Positions 25,614 to 34,149 of a DNA stretch of 38,672 nt are shown in pieces. Each line of letters opens with the position of its first letter. Within the stretch, counting starts at the first letter, position 1. The position numbers and the translations under genes are program-made. The notes below the pieces were generated by a model that saw only the letters and a list, made by a program, of their open reading frames with translations, was not told where the DNA came from and made no database searches. Source of the stretch: an uncultured Hymenobacter sp. (lineage in GTDB: Bacteria; Bacteroidota; Bacteroidia; Cytophagales; Hymenobacteraceae); contig CAJYPK010000012.1 of the NCBI GenBank assembly GCA_913776615.1, positions 1 through 38,672 of the forward strand. Reading direction: 5' to 3'.

Positions 25614-27470
25614 ATGTCGCTTTCTACCAGCCTTCTTTTCCGCAAACTGTCGGGCCAACTCTTCGCTGCTGCTGCCTGCGCCCTGCCACTGACCAGCGCC
25701 GCGCAAACCATCCTCGGCTTCAGCCCCAGCACGGGTAATCCCGGTACGGTCATCACCATTACGGGTACGGGCCTCAGCGGTACCAAGTCGGTGTTGCTCA
25801 ACGGGCAGTCGCTGAAAATCAACTCTAATTCGGCCCTCTCGCTCAGCGTGACGGTGCCCGTAGCCGCGAGCACTGGCAAATTGGTGGTGACGACGGCCTT
25901 CGGGTCTACCGTATCGGCCAGCCAGTTTGGCGTGACGCGCGTTACCTCGGGCGTCACGTTTCCGCAGCAGACGATCAAGGGCAACAGCTTCAACGGCATT
26001 AAGGTAGCTGCGGCTTCTAATTCGGCGGTGACGAACACCTACGGGGCCGTCTATTATTCAACGCCCACTATTGCCGACCTCACCGGCACCGGCCGCACCG
26101 ATCTGCTGATTGGCAACGCCAATGGCAACGTGGAGTATTGGCCGCAGGCCTCCGTAGGCAGCACTTCGTTCAGCAAAAACAGCAACCTTAAGCTGGCCAA
26201 CGGCACCGACATTCGCGTAGCGAATTTTGCTAAGCCGACCGTAGTGGACCTCGATGGCAACGGCTTACTCGATTTGCTGGTGGGCACTGGCGACAACCAG
26301 CGCATCGCTCGCTTCGAGCAGACGGCCGCCGGTGCCCTCACGTTCAACTCCATCGGCAACTTGCAAGTACCCAGCGGCAGCGGTACTACGGACTTGGTAA
26401 CGGGAGCGCGCTATCCCCGTCCCTCCGTGGCCGACCTCGATGGCGATGGCCGCCTGGAGCTGCTCATTGGCGATTATTCGGGCCTGCTCCGCCGCTACGA
26501 AGCCAACGGGGTAAACTCGGCCGTCTTCGTGGCCGATGCGGGCAACATCCAGGCCGATGGGGCCAACATCAAGGCCGATGGTACCGCCAGCAACGGCACG
26601 GCCAAGCCGCTGGTATTCGACATGGACGGTAACGGCTTGCTCGACATGGTAATGGGCAGCCAGTTGGGGGCCGTTACCCGCTACGAGCAGAGCGCCCGCT
26701 ACGCTACGACGTTTGTCAGCAAAGGCAACCTTACCATCGATGGCACCAACGCCATCAACATGGGCAGCAGCGGTAATGCGGAAGGCGGCTTTGCCGCGCC
26801 CATCATCACCGACATCAACAACGACGGCCGGCTCGACATGCTCATCGGCGACCAGAACGGCACCATCTACCTCTACACGCAGAAGCAGCAAACGGCGCTG
26901 AATAACTCGCCGCTGCCCGTGCAGCTGTCGGCCTTCAGTGGCCAGGCCGCTGGCCTTGGCAACCAACTCAATTGGGCTACGGCCAGCGAGCTCAACAGCG
27001 CCCGCTTCGAAGTCGAGCGCTCGGCCGACGGCACCAGCTATACGACGCTGGCCAGCCTCACCGCCGCCGGTACCAGCACCACCGCCCGCAGCTACCAGTA
27101 TTTCGATGCCGCCGCTTCGGCTGGCACCAGCTACTACCGCCTGCGCCAGGTAGACCAGGATGGCACCAGCGCCTACTCGCCGGTGGTGGTACTTACCCGC
27201 ACTGCCAGCCCCGGGGTAGCCGCCCAACCCCAAGCGTTCCCCACTGTTTTCTCCGAGTCGCTGAGCGTGGTGTTGCCCGGGGCCGCGACTGCGCAAGCTG
27301 CCACGGTGGCCCTCTTCACCGCCGATGGGCGCCAGGTGTGCAGCAGCAGCGTGCAGCTGAGCGCTACGCCGCAGACCATCAGCGGCCTGCCGATACTGGC
27401 CCCCGGCCTCTACGTGCTGCGGACGACGACGGCCGCTGGCACTACCAGCCAGCGCGTGAGCCACGAGTAG
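25614..27470 (+). CDS. T9SS-secreted FG-GAP/VCBS repeat protein
   Basis: A 618-residue exported protein. Order: signal peptide (about 1-27, ending TSAAQ), an IPT/TIG-like domain (TILGFSPSTGNPGTVITITG, to about 105), five FG-GAP/VCBS calcium-binding repeats (TGTGRTDLLIGN, DLDGNGLLDLLVG, DLDGDGRLELLIG, DMDGNGLLDMVMG, DINNDGRLDMLIG), a fibronectin-like stretch (LNWATASELNSARFEVERS to YYRLRQVDQDG), and a C-terminal type IX sorting domain (VALFTADGRQV to LAPGLYVLR). It should be exported by T9SS and attached to or released from the cell surface. ATG 25614 is chosen over 25557 because it directly begins the signal peptide. Surface adhesion or ligand binding is likely; the exact role is unknown. Confidence 0.88.
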   Translation: MSLSTSLLFRKLSGQLFAAAACALPLTSAAQTILGFSPSTGNPGTVITITGTGLSGTKSVLLNGQSLKINSNSALSLSVTVPVAASTGKLVVTTAFGSTVSASQFGVTRVTSGVTFPQQTIKGNSFNGIKVAAASNSAVTNTYGAVYYSTPTIADLTGTGRTDLLIGNANGNVEYWPQASVGSTSFSKNSNLKLANGTDIRVANFAKPTVVDLDGNGLLDLLVGTGDNQRIARFEQTAAGALTFNSIGNLQVPSGSGTTDLVTGARYPRPSVADLDGDGRLELLIGDYSGLLRRYEANGVNSAVFVADAGNIQADGANIKADGTASNGTAKPLVFDMDGNGLLDMVMGSQLGAVTRYEQSARYATTFVSKGNLTIDGTNAINMGSSGNAEGGFAAPIITDINNDGRLDMLIGDQNGTIYLYTQKQQTALNNSPLPVQLSAFSGQAAGLGNQLNWATASELNSARFEVERSADGTSYTTLASLTAAGTSTTARSYQYFDAAASAGTSYYRLRQVDQDGTSAYSPVVVLTRTASPGVAAQPQAFPTVFSESLSVVLPGAATAQAATVALFTADGRQVCSSSVQLSATPQTISGLPILAPGLYVLRTTTAAGTTSQRVSHE

Positions 27471-27554
27471 ACTGGGTAGCGATTAACGGCGTGCTGGTTT
27501 TTTTCTCAACTGTCTTGATTTCTCTGCACTAGGGTAAGACGGTTGCCGCTAACA

Positions 27555-27669
27555 CGTTCCCCCTTCGTCCGTCCTGCTGAGCTTGCGAAGCATCTTATTC
27601 CGCCCGGCCCGGCCGTTCAAGTGCGGTAAGATGCTTCGCAAGCTCAGCAGGACGGACGAAGGGGGAACG
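27555..27669. repeat. long inverted repeat, family B copy 4
   Basis: Perfect 43-bp arms (27555-27597 and 27627-27669) with a 29-base loop, the longest perfect stem in the window. The inner part is family B with one base deleted (GAGCTTGCGAAGCATCTTA) in both arms, which shows that the arms change together. It lies in the 272-base gap between convergent genes; bases 27471-27554 and 27670-27742 show nothing else. Confidence 0.93.
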
Positions 27670-27742
27670 ACTAGTGATATAAGATAAAGGAAGCGGCTAG
27701 TTGGCTAGTAAAAGGAAAAACGGAGGAAATAGAAAGGCCAGG

Positions 27743-30487
27743 CTACAGGTCCGTTGCCAGCGCTACTTGCTCCAGCGTGGCGGCGACCTGATAAGTCACC
27801 CCCAGCGGCTCGAACACAGCGAAGTGCTCGGTGCCGCATTTTATTTTGAGGGCTTCGCGGCTGCGCAAGGTTTGCTGGTCGACGGGCGTGAGCTGGCCGG
27901 CGCTGCCTTTGGTTTCGACCACGAAATACACGCGCTGCTCGCCGCGTAGCACGATAGCCCAGTCGGGGCGGTAGTGGCCCAGCGGCGTTGGAATAAGAAA
28001 CCCCCGGGGCAGCTTGAAATAAAACTCGACTTCTTCGGCCGCGTCGCAGCTGGCGGCGAAGCTGCGCTCGGTAGCGCTGTCGACGGGCACGTAGTTGTAG
28101 AGCGTGCGGCCCGGGCGCTGCACTTCGTAGAGGTTGTGCACGTACTGGGCTACTTCCTCGTCCTCAAACAGTCGCATCTCGTACGCTTGCCCACCCAACT
28201 GCTCGTAGGTGATGCCCTGTACTTGTAGCTGGTGCAGCGTGCGCCGGATGGCCCCCACCACATTATCCAGAAATACCTGCGGGTTGATGAGCAGCTCGTC
28301 GTAGCGGCCCGAGCGCTGTAAAATCTGAAAAATAGTAGCCCGCGTGAGGTCTACGCGGCTCTGGATGTAGCCGTACACGTCGGGCACGGCAAAGTGCGCC
28401 ACCCGCAGCGGGGTACGGGCCTCGCTGGCCAGCTGGCCCACGAGGCCGGCTTCGGTGTAGCTGAGGCGAGCCTTGTGGGCGCGCAGCTGCGGCGGGCGGG
28501 TCGGCGGGGTTTTGAGCGGGTCGCGCAGCTCGGCCACGGCACCGCTGATGAGGTCTTCGGTGCGGAAGGCCACGCGGTAGCGCGTGCGGTGCCGAATGCG
28601 CTCCCAAATGGCGAAGAAGGCGGGGTAGTTGTCGGGCGTCAGCTCCTTGCCGAGGCGCGGGGTGCGCCGGGTCGCCGCGTCGCGGGTACGGCCGGTAAAG
28701 TCCACGCCCGTTTCAGTTTGAATTTCGCGCTGCAAGGCGGCCGAAAAATCCTGGTAGCTCTCGTTGGCGATGACGGTGAGTACGTTGAGGGCCTTGTCGT
28801 GCACGCGCTGGCCGTGGGCATCGACGGGCAGGCGCAGGCCGCGGCCGATTTCCTGGCGCTTCTTCACGTCGCTCAGCGTTTCGTTGAGCGTGCAGATCTG
28901 GAATACGTTGGGGTTGTCCCAGCCCTCGCGCAGCGCGGAGTGCGAGAAAATGAATTGCAGCGGCTCGTCCGGGCTCAGCAGGCGCTCCTTGTCGCGCATG
29001 ATGAGGGCGTAGGTGTCGCGGTCGAGCGCCGAGTCGCCGCGCGTATCCTTGCCCGCCGGGCTATTCTTATCCTGCGAAAAATACCCGTCGTGCACCTCGC
29101 CGGGGGTGAAGGGCAGCAGGCCCGCGTACTCCGGCCGGGCCGCGTACTCGGCGTAGATTTCCTCAAACCACCGGGCAAACTGGCCCGGCTGGCGCTGCTT
29201 GGTGTCGGCATCGTAGCGCCGGTAGCTGGCCACGCGGTCTACAAAAATCAACGACAATACTTTGATGCCGCGGGGCTTGAGCTGCTTCACTTTTTCGAAG
29301 TGCCATTTCACGGTGCGCGTGAGCTGGTAGCGCAGCACGGCTTCGCTGAGGCCGCCTACCTCCTGGCCGGCCGTCACGCGCAGGCCCGAGGCAAACGTAA
29401 CGCTGCCCGCTTCGGGGTCCAGCTCGTTCACGATGAAGCCCTCGCGGTAGAGGTCGCGCCCCTTGCTGAGCGTGTAGAGGTCGCTGCCCAGGCGTACGGT
29501 TACGGCTTTCTGCCGCACGCCACCCGGCTCGTTGCAGTAAATGCTGAGCTTGGCCTGGAGCACCTTTTTGCCGGGTACCACGGCCAGCACCCGCACGAAG
29601 GCCGCGTTGTAATTGCCATCGGCCGTAATGCCGTCTACCTCAATCTGCTTGACCAGGCCCAGGTCGTAGGCCTGCACCGGACTGAGGGAGTATACGAGGT
29701 TGTAAAAGTGCTTGTGGGTAGCCGAATAGCGCAGCGTGGCCAGCGGATGCAGCTCGGCCAGCGCGGCCTTGCGGGCGTCGGTTTCCAGGTTTTGGGGCTC
29801 ATCGACTAGTACAATGGGCCGGGTGGCTTGCAGGTACTCGATGGGCCGCACGCCCGTTTCGTGGGGACGGTTAATGAGGTTGCTGTCCTTGGCGAAGGCG
29901 TCGATGTTGATGACCAGAATCTGCAGCGCGTCGCTCACGGCAAAGTTGCGCAGTACCGCCGGCCGGCCGCTGTCGTACACGTCGTACTGCACCGGCGGGT
30001 AGCCGAAGTGTGCCTGAAAGTGCGCGTGCGTGATGGCCAGCGACTTGCACACGCCCTCGCGGATGGCCACGCTGGGCACCACAATCATGAACTTGCGGAA
30101 GCCGTAGGTGCGATGCAGCTCGTAAATGGTGCGCAGGTACACGTACGTTTTACCGGTGCCGGTTTCCATCTCCACCGTCAGGTTGAGGGGCAGGCTATCG
30201 GAGTCGGTTTCACCCTGCGCGTTTTGAAAAGTGCAGGGCACCAGCTCGGTAGAAAGGGGCAGCCCCCGCGCCGCCTGGCCCCGGCGGATGTTGGCCAGCA
30301 GTTGCTCCCGGGCCAGGATGAGGCGATTGGCGATGCCGGTTTCGGAATAGGCCAGGGACCCGGCGGACTGGCCCAGGCCCACTTCCAGCGGCGCCGGGCC
30401 GAGCGGCTGGCCCTCAAACGCCTCCACCACGGCCTGCACGGCCGCCTGCTGGTAGGCTTGCTCGGCGTCGAATTGAAGAACCATCAC
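27743..30487 (-). CDS. res: type III restriction enzyme, Res subunit
   Basis: A 914-residue ATP-dependent translocase/endonuclease that with Mod cleaves unmodified DNA carrying two recognition sites. Walker A is METGTGKT (107-114); motif II is VDEPQ (in IVLVDEPQNLE, near 230), a DExx variant; and helicase motif VI-like GRGLRLPV is present. The C-terminal nuclease motif PD-x-ETK is visible as RPDWAIV then YFVVETKG (ETK near 858-860). Length is normal for the family. It starts 4 bp after the mod stop, so both come from one transcript. No frameshift or stop interrupts it, so it looks functional. Confidence 0.93.
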   Translation of the reverse strand: MMVLQFDAEQAYQQAAVQAVVEAFEGQPLGPAPLEVGLGQSAGSLAYSETGIANRLILAREQLLANIRRGQAARGLPLSTELVPCTFQNAQGETDSDSLPLNLTVEMETGTGKTYVYLRTIYELHRTYGFRKFMIVVPSVAIREGVCKSLAITHAHFQAHFGYPPVQYDVYDSGRPAVLRNFAVSDALQILVINIDAFAKDSNLINRPHETGVRPIEYLQATRPIVLVDEPQNLETDARKAALAELHPLATLRYSATHKHFYNLVYSLSPVQAYDLGLVKQIEVDGITADGNYNAAFVRVLAVVPGKKVLQAKLSIYCNEPGGVRQKAVTVRLGSDLYTLSKGRDLYREGFIVNELDPEAGSVTFASGLRVTAGQEVGGLSEAVLRYQLTRTVKWHFEKVKQLKPRGIKVLSLIFVDRVASYRRYDADTKQRQPGQFARWFEEIYAEYAARPEYAGLLPFTPGEVHDGYFSQDKNSPAGKDTRGDSALDRDTYALIMRDKERLLSPDEPLQFIFSHSALREGWDNPNVFQICTLNETLSDVKKRQEIGRGLRLPVDAHGQRVHDKALNVLTVIANESYQDFSAALQREIQTETGVDFTGRTRDAATRRTPRLGKELTPDNYPAFFAIWERIRHRTRYRVAFRTEDLISGAVAELRDPLKTPPTRPPQLRAHKARLSYTEAGLVGQLASEARTPLRVAHFAVPDVYGYIQSRVDLTRATIFQILQRSGRYDELLINPQVFLDNVVGAIRRTLHQLQVQGITYEQLGGQAYEMRLFEDEEVAQYVHNLYEVQRPGRTLYNYVPVDSATERSFAASCDAAEEVEFYFKLPRGFLIPTPLGHYRPDWAIVLRGEQRVYFVVETKGSAGQLTPVDQQTLRSREALKIKCGTEHFAVFEPLGVTYQVAATLEQVALATDL

Positions 30488-30491
30488 GCGA

Positions 30492-32453
30492 CTAAATCAC
30501 TTGTAAAACCACGCCCGCATCGGCCAGCTGCAAGCGGGCGTTGCTTACCTGCTCATCCGGGTTGGGCCCGCTGAAAGCCTGCCCCAGTACCACCAGGCGC
30601 TGGGGGCGGGCGGCCACGGCCGCGGCAACCAGCTCGGCGTTGAGACCGGCCAGGGCCAGCCACAACTGCCCGTCGGCCGTCGCGTGCACGGGGAGGCCGC
30701 CCAGCTCGTGCGCTACCACGGCCATCGACAGCGGCCGGAGGCCGGGGCCGCCCGAGAGCTTGAGCAGCAACTCGGTCAGCAGCGCCGCCTCGGAGCCAGC
30801 GTGGTGCAACGGCTCCTGAAACAGCTCCAGCTGGGCCAGGAGGTCGGGGGCGGTGGCAACCTCGGGCCGCCACGCCCGGAAATTGGACTCGGCGAGTCGG
30901 TAGGCGCGAAAGCCCGTGTCGAGCGGTGGCGCGCCGGCGGGCTGGGCGGCCTGGAGCCGCGCCCCGGCCAGCCGCAGGCGGGCGCGGGTAATGTCGGCAA
31001 TGGTGCGGTAGCCGGCCTGGTAGGCTTCCGATTTTTCGGCCACGGGCTCGGGCAGCTGCACCAGCAGGTAGCGGCGCTGGCCGCCATCCTGGGCGTTGAG
31101 GTCCAGTACGGCGTGGCCGGTGCTGCCGCTGCCGGCGAAAAAATCGATAATCAGGTCGTCGCCCTGCGTAAGAAAAGCCAGCAGGCCAGCCAGTAGCTTT
31201 TCATCCTTGGGAAACCGGAAGATGTCGCGGCCCAGCAAGTTGTTCAGGCGCTTGGAGGCCGCCCGGCCGTCGTTGTAGATGAGGCTACGCAGCTGGTCCT
31301 TGGCGTTGGCGAGGCGCTTTTTGGGCTTGATGATGGTCGTTTCGTCGTCGCCGAATACAATGTCACCGGCCGCGACCAGCTGCTGCATGGTGGCTTCGGG
31401 GAAGCGGTAGCCCTTGTCGGGCACCTTGCAGGGGCGGCCGGTGCGCGGGTGCGGCACGGCGTAGTGGTAGCCGCCAAACTTGGGGTTGGCCACGTCGGCA
31501 TCGTGAAAAACGCCCCGTTCGTCCACGTTGTCGTAGTGCTCCACGCCGCGCAGGTCGGCGCGGTTTTCTTTAAGCCAGCTGCGCAGCTGAGTTTGAATGG
31601 CGGCCGGGTCGGGGCCGAGCTGCCGGCGCAGCTTTTGGTAGTGCTTCTCAATAAGCTGCGCCTTTTTCGACGCGATGGCCCAATCGCCCTGCCGCTCTTT
31701 GTTTTTGGCGTACACCAGCAGGTACTCGTGTTCGCGGGCCACCTGGCCGGGGTTGTTGTCGGTAGCCGTTTCGAGAATAATCTGGGCGATAAAATTCTCC
31801 TCGCCAAATATTTCGTTCAGCAGCAGGCGCAGGTTGTGCACCTCGTGGTCGTCGATGGCCACGAGCAGCACGCCGTCTTCGCGCAACAGGTTGCGGCCCA
31901 GATAAAGGCGGGGCCAGAGCATGCTCAGCCAGGCCGAGTGGTACTGGCCATTCTCGCGGGTGTTCTGGCGCCAGAGGTCTTGCTTGTTGAGCAGGCCATC
32001 GGCGGTGCGCTGGCCGGTGCGCTGCTCGTAGGCGGTGCGGCGCTCCGCGTAGTCGTCGGGATACACGAAGGAATCGGAGCCGGTATTGTAGGGTGGGTCG
32101 AGGTAGATGACCTTGGCCTGCCCGAAGTAGCCGCGCTGAAGCACGCGCAGCACTTCCAGGTTTTCGCCCTCAATAAAGACGTGGCCGGTGGTATTCCAGG
32201 CGACCGCCGCCGTGGGGTCGGGCAGCAGGGTGGCGCTGGTGGGGCGCTGCACCTCGCGCCGCGCCTGGGCCTTACCAGCCCAGCGCAGCTCGTAGGGCTC
32301 GGGGGCGGGTGGAGCGAGCGCGTCCGCTGCTTCGAGCAGGAACCGCAGGCGGGCGAAATCCACTTTACCCTCGCTCACCGCTTCGGGAAAGAGCTGACGC
32401 AGACCGGCCGTAGCCGTGGCGAGGAGGTCGGGACTGTAGCCAGTCATAGGCAT
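30492..32453 (-). CDS. mod: type III DNA methyltransferase, Mod subunit
   Basis: A 653-residue adenine-N6 methyltransferase of the beta arrangement: the catalytic motif DPPYNTG (119-125) precedes the AdoMet motif FFAGSGSTGHAVLDL (near 438), with the target-recognition domain between. Mod sets the recognition sequence for the whole enzyme. It is followed by res after 4 bp. The start MPMTGYSPDL at 32453 is preceded by an AT-rich region shared with a divergent HTH gene. No homopolymer or tandem repeat suggesting phase variation was seen in the reading frame. The recognition sequence cannot be predicted. Confidence 0.93.
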   Translation of the reverse strand: MPMTGYSPDLLATATAGLRQLFPEAVSEGKVDFARLRFLLEAADALAPPAPEPYELRWAGKAQARREVQRPTSATLLPDPTAAVAWNTTGHVFIEGENLEVLRVLQRGYFGQAKVIYLDPPYNTGSDSFVYPDDYAERRTAYEQRTGQRTADGLLNKQDLWRQNTRENGQYHSAWLSMLWPRLYLGRNLLREDGVLLVAIDDHEVHNLRLLLNEIFGEENFIAQIILETATDNNPGQVAREHEYLLVYAKNKERQGDWAIASKKAQLIEKHYQKLRRQLGPDPAAIQTQLRSWLKENRADLRGVEHYDNVDERGVFHDADVANPKFGGYHYAVPHPRTGRPCKVPDKGYRFPEATMQQLVAAGDIVFGDDETTIIKPKKRLANAKDQLRSLIYNDGRAASKRLNNLLGRDIFRFPKDEKLLAGLLAFLTQGDDLIIDFFAGSGSTGHAVLDLNAQDGGQRRYLLVQLPEPVAEKSEAYQAGYRTIADITRARLRLAGARLQAAQPAGAPPLDTGFRAYRLAESNFRAWRPEVATAPDLLAQLELFQEPLHHAGSEAALLTELLLKLSGGPGLRPLSMAVVAHELGGLPVHATADGQLWLALAGLNAELVAAAVAARPQRLVVLGQAFSGPNPDEQVSNARLQLADAGVVLQVI

Positions 32454-32484
32454 GAAACAGGGGAGTAGAATTTTTTACAAATAT

Positions 32485-32510
32485 GATTCAAATAGGCGAA
32501 AAATTGAATC
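32485..32510. promoter_or_regulatory. palindromic operator candidate between mod and the HTH gene
   Basis: GATTCAA (32485-32491) and TTGAATC (32504-32510) form a perfect 7-bp inverted repeat with a 12-base spacer in the AT-rich region upstream of mod. On the minus strand, CATATTTG, close to the -7 consensus, lies at its mod-side edge. It could bind the HTH protein encoded at 32591. This is inference from symmetry and position. Confidence 0.42.
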
Positions 32511-32590
32511 AAAAATGTAAAAAAATCTGGTCAAAATTCATAACCCCCACCACCCAATTTTGCTTCTTATCCTTCGCGTTTAGAATTGCA

Positions 32591-32938
32591 ATGCAGCACC
32601 GAGGTGAAATAGTGGCGGCTGTTGTGGCCAAGAGCGGCATGAAGCTGAGCCAGCTCCACCGGGCGCTGGAGATTAGCCGGCCCACGCTCTACCGTCGCTT
32701 CGAGGACCCAAATTTGGATTTTGACTTTATCAAGCGCGTCGGGCAGCTGATTTACCACGACTTCGCCCAGGAGTTTCGCGAGCTGGCGGCGCCCGGGCTG
32801 GCCCTGGCTACCGAGGCGACCGCCGGCTACCGGCTCGAATCGCTCGACGATTGCAAGGATAAGCTGCTGCACGTATATTCGCTCTACACCGAGTTGCAGG
32901 AGAAATACAACGCCCTGCTCAACGAGCGGTCGCGCTGA
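32591..32938 (+). CDS. small helix-turn-helix protein, possible regulator of the restriction system
   Basis: A 115-residue protein (MQHRGEIVAAVVAKSGMKLS start). Residues about 5-45 read as an HTH: VAAVVAKSGMKLSQLHRALEISRPTLYRRFEDPN, with the second helix SQLHRALE and recognition helix SRPTLYRRF. The C-terminal third (LHVYSLYTELQEKYNALL) looks like a coiled coil for dimerisation. ATG 32591 is preferred because the in-frame upstream extension (32483 on) is basic, low-complexity and comes from the AT-rich promoter region. It is divergent from mod across about 137 bp with a palindrome, similar in layout to controller proteins of restriction systems, although it is not a classical C protein. Confidence 0.72.
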   Translation: MQHRGEIVAAVVAKSGMKLSQLHRALEISRPTLYRRFEDPNLDFDFIKRVGQLIYHDFAQEFRELAAPGLALATEATAGYRLESLDDCKDKLLHVYSLYTELQEKYNALLNERSR

Positions 32939-32942
32939 GCGC

Positions 32943-32969
32943 CGTTGCGGGCTAGCCAGCCCAGCGACG
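32943..32969. terminator. GC-rich hairpin after the HTH gene
   Basis: CGTTGCGGGCT (32943-32953) and AGCCCAGCGACG (32958-32969) pair with one bulge and one mismatch around a 4-base loop, directly after the HTH stop. No T-tract follows, so terminator function is uncertain. Confidence 0.3.
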
Positions 32970-33013
32970 CGGGCGCTACCTTTACGTACTTTCTGCCACC
33001 TACCCGAGCTTCT

Positions 33014-33418
33014 ATGGGCCTGCCCCGTCTGCGCCAGCTGCGCCGCGATAAATTACTTTTTACCCTGGCCCTGAATACCGTGCGGCTGCACCTGGAAGAG
33101 GCGGAGCGCATTGCGCAGGCCCCGCACCTGCGCGACGCGCCCGATGAGGACCTGCAACTTATCCAGTATCACCTCTTCCGGTGGGTAGATCTGTCGACGA
33201 CGCACATCCGGCACAAGTACCGCTGCCCGCTGCCGGTGGCGCTGGAGCTGCTGGGCGAGCTGCAAAACGACCTCAAGCGTAATATTCCGGTCGCCGAGCT
33301 GTGGCAGGTGCCGTTGCAGGGAGTGCCGCAGCTGGTACCGGTGTGGGAGCCCGAATCGGCACCAAACGAAGTAACCCCGCCGGCCGAAAGCGCACAGCCC
33401 GATGAGCCGGCGCATTAG
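33014..33418 (+). CDS. hypothetical helical protein
   Basis: A 134-residue protein starting MGLPRLRQLRRDKLLFT at the internal ATG 33014; the frame is open from 32945, but the extra 23 codons overlap the hairpin after the previous gene. The body is helical (LALNTVRLHLEEAERIAQAP, LPVALELLGELQNDLKR), with a basic N-terminus and an acidic Pro/Glu-rich tail. I do not recognise a family. It follows the HTH gene on the same strand by 75 bp and may belong to the same accessory block; no function is proposed. Confidence 0.55.
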   Translation: MGLPRLRQLRRDKLLFTLALNTVRLHLEEAERIAQAPHLRDAPDEDLQLIQYHLFRWVDLSTTHIRHKYRCPLPVALELLGELQNDLKRNIPVAELWQVPLQGVPQLVPVWEPESAPNEVTPPAESAQPDEPAH

Positions 33419-33454
33419 GGTAGCGGACGCTGTGCGAAACACTGCCTTATTTTA

Positions 33455-33733
33455 TTGTTGGTTATAAAAAAGGCTCCATTGCTTGGTGTCCTATTGACTG
33501 CCTTAGCCGGGGCTTGCCAATTGCCCGATAAGTCAGTGGCTAAGGCCGGGACGACTTGGCTGGTGCCAGCGGCCGACTCCGCGCCACTATTCAAGCCAGC
33601 AGTGGCGCTGTACCTCATTGGGTGGGATGATACGCATATCGACGCCGACGATGACGTTGAGCGCGGAGTAAATGCCCCGCGCAACTTCGGCCGGGTGCGG
33701 TTCGAGCAATACGCTGGGGCGCAACGAGTTTAG
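33455..33733 (+). CDS. putative small lipoprotein, TTG start
   Basis: A 92-codon frame starting at TTG. The N-terminus KKAPLLGVLLTALAGAC has a basic start, a hydrophobic core and a good lipobox (LAGAC, Cys21). The rest (WLVPAADSAPLFKPAVALYLIGWDDTHIDADDDVERGV) is acidic and not recognised. The lack of ATG lowers confidence, but the lipoprotein signal is unlikely by chance. Its stop overlaps the stop of the convergent PIN gene by 3-4 bases. Confidence 0.48.
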   Translation: MLVIKKAPLLGVLLTALAGACQLPDKSVAKAGTTWLVPAADSAPLFKPAVALYLIGWDDTHIDADDDVERGVNAPRNFGRVRFEQYAGAQRV

Positions 33734-34149
33734 CCACCTAACTGCGTCAGCGCAGCGGCGGGCGTCAATGTCGGAAGCGTACCACTGGCAAAGCCTTTGG
33801 GATCGCGGGTGACGATGGCCTCAATGGCTGGCATGGTGCGGGCAGCGCAGTATTGTAGGCCATCCTCAAAATCGGCGAAGCCGAGGTTAAGAGCAGCTTC
33901 GATTACGGTGCGGTCTACAGGAACAATGGCAAGCATACTGGCCAAGCGGGCCATTTTATACAACCGCTCGGGGGCTGCTATCGTCTTGCGTAAGATATAG
34001 TCTATATGGCTAAATGATAGTGCCGAGATGTATAATGTTACTTCTCGATTCACCGCCATGTCTAGTAGTTGAGCTGCAAGGGCTCCGAAAGGTTCCCGTT
34101 TCCCTAACAGATCGAGCAGCACGTTTGTATCAACGAAAAAATGTTTCAT
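33730..34149 (-). CDS. PIN-domain toxin of a type II toxin-antitoxin pair
   Basis: A 139-residue PIN-fold ribonuclease. The acidic active-site residues are seen as Asp7 (VDTNVLLDLL), Glu84 (VIEAAL), Asp93 or Asp96 (FADFEDGLQY) and Asp116 (VTRDPKGF). Toxins of this group cleave RNA and stop translation. The start ATG overlaps the antitoxin stop by 4 bases (ATGA), so translation is coupled. GC is lower than in the flanking housekeeping genes, in keeping with an accessory module. Confidence 0.9.
   Translation of the reverse strand: MKHFFVDTNVLLDLLGKREPFGALAAQLLDMAVNREVTLYISALSFSHIDYILRKTIAAPERLYKMARLASMLAIVPVDRTVIEAALNLGFADFEDGLQYCAARTMPAIEAIVTRDPKGFASGTLPTLTPAAALTQLGG

Noticed and set aside
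27555..27669. Insertion sequence ends
   Set aside because: The arms enclose only 29 bases and there is no transposase gene in the window; no target-site duplication is evident.
30492..32453. Phase-variable mod gene
   Set aside because: No homopolymer or short tandem repeat that could slip was found in the coding sequence or just upstream.
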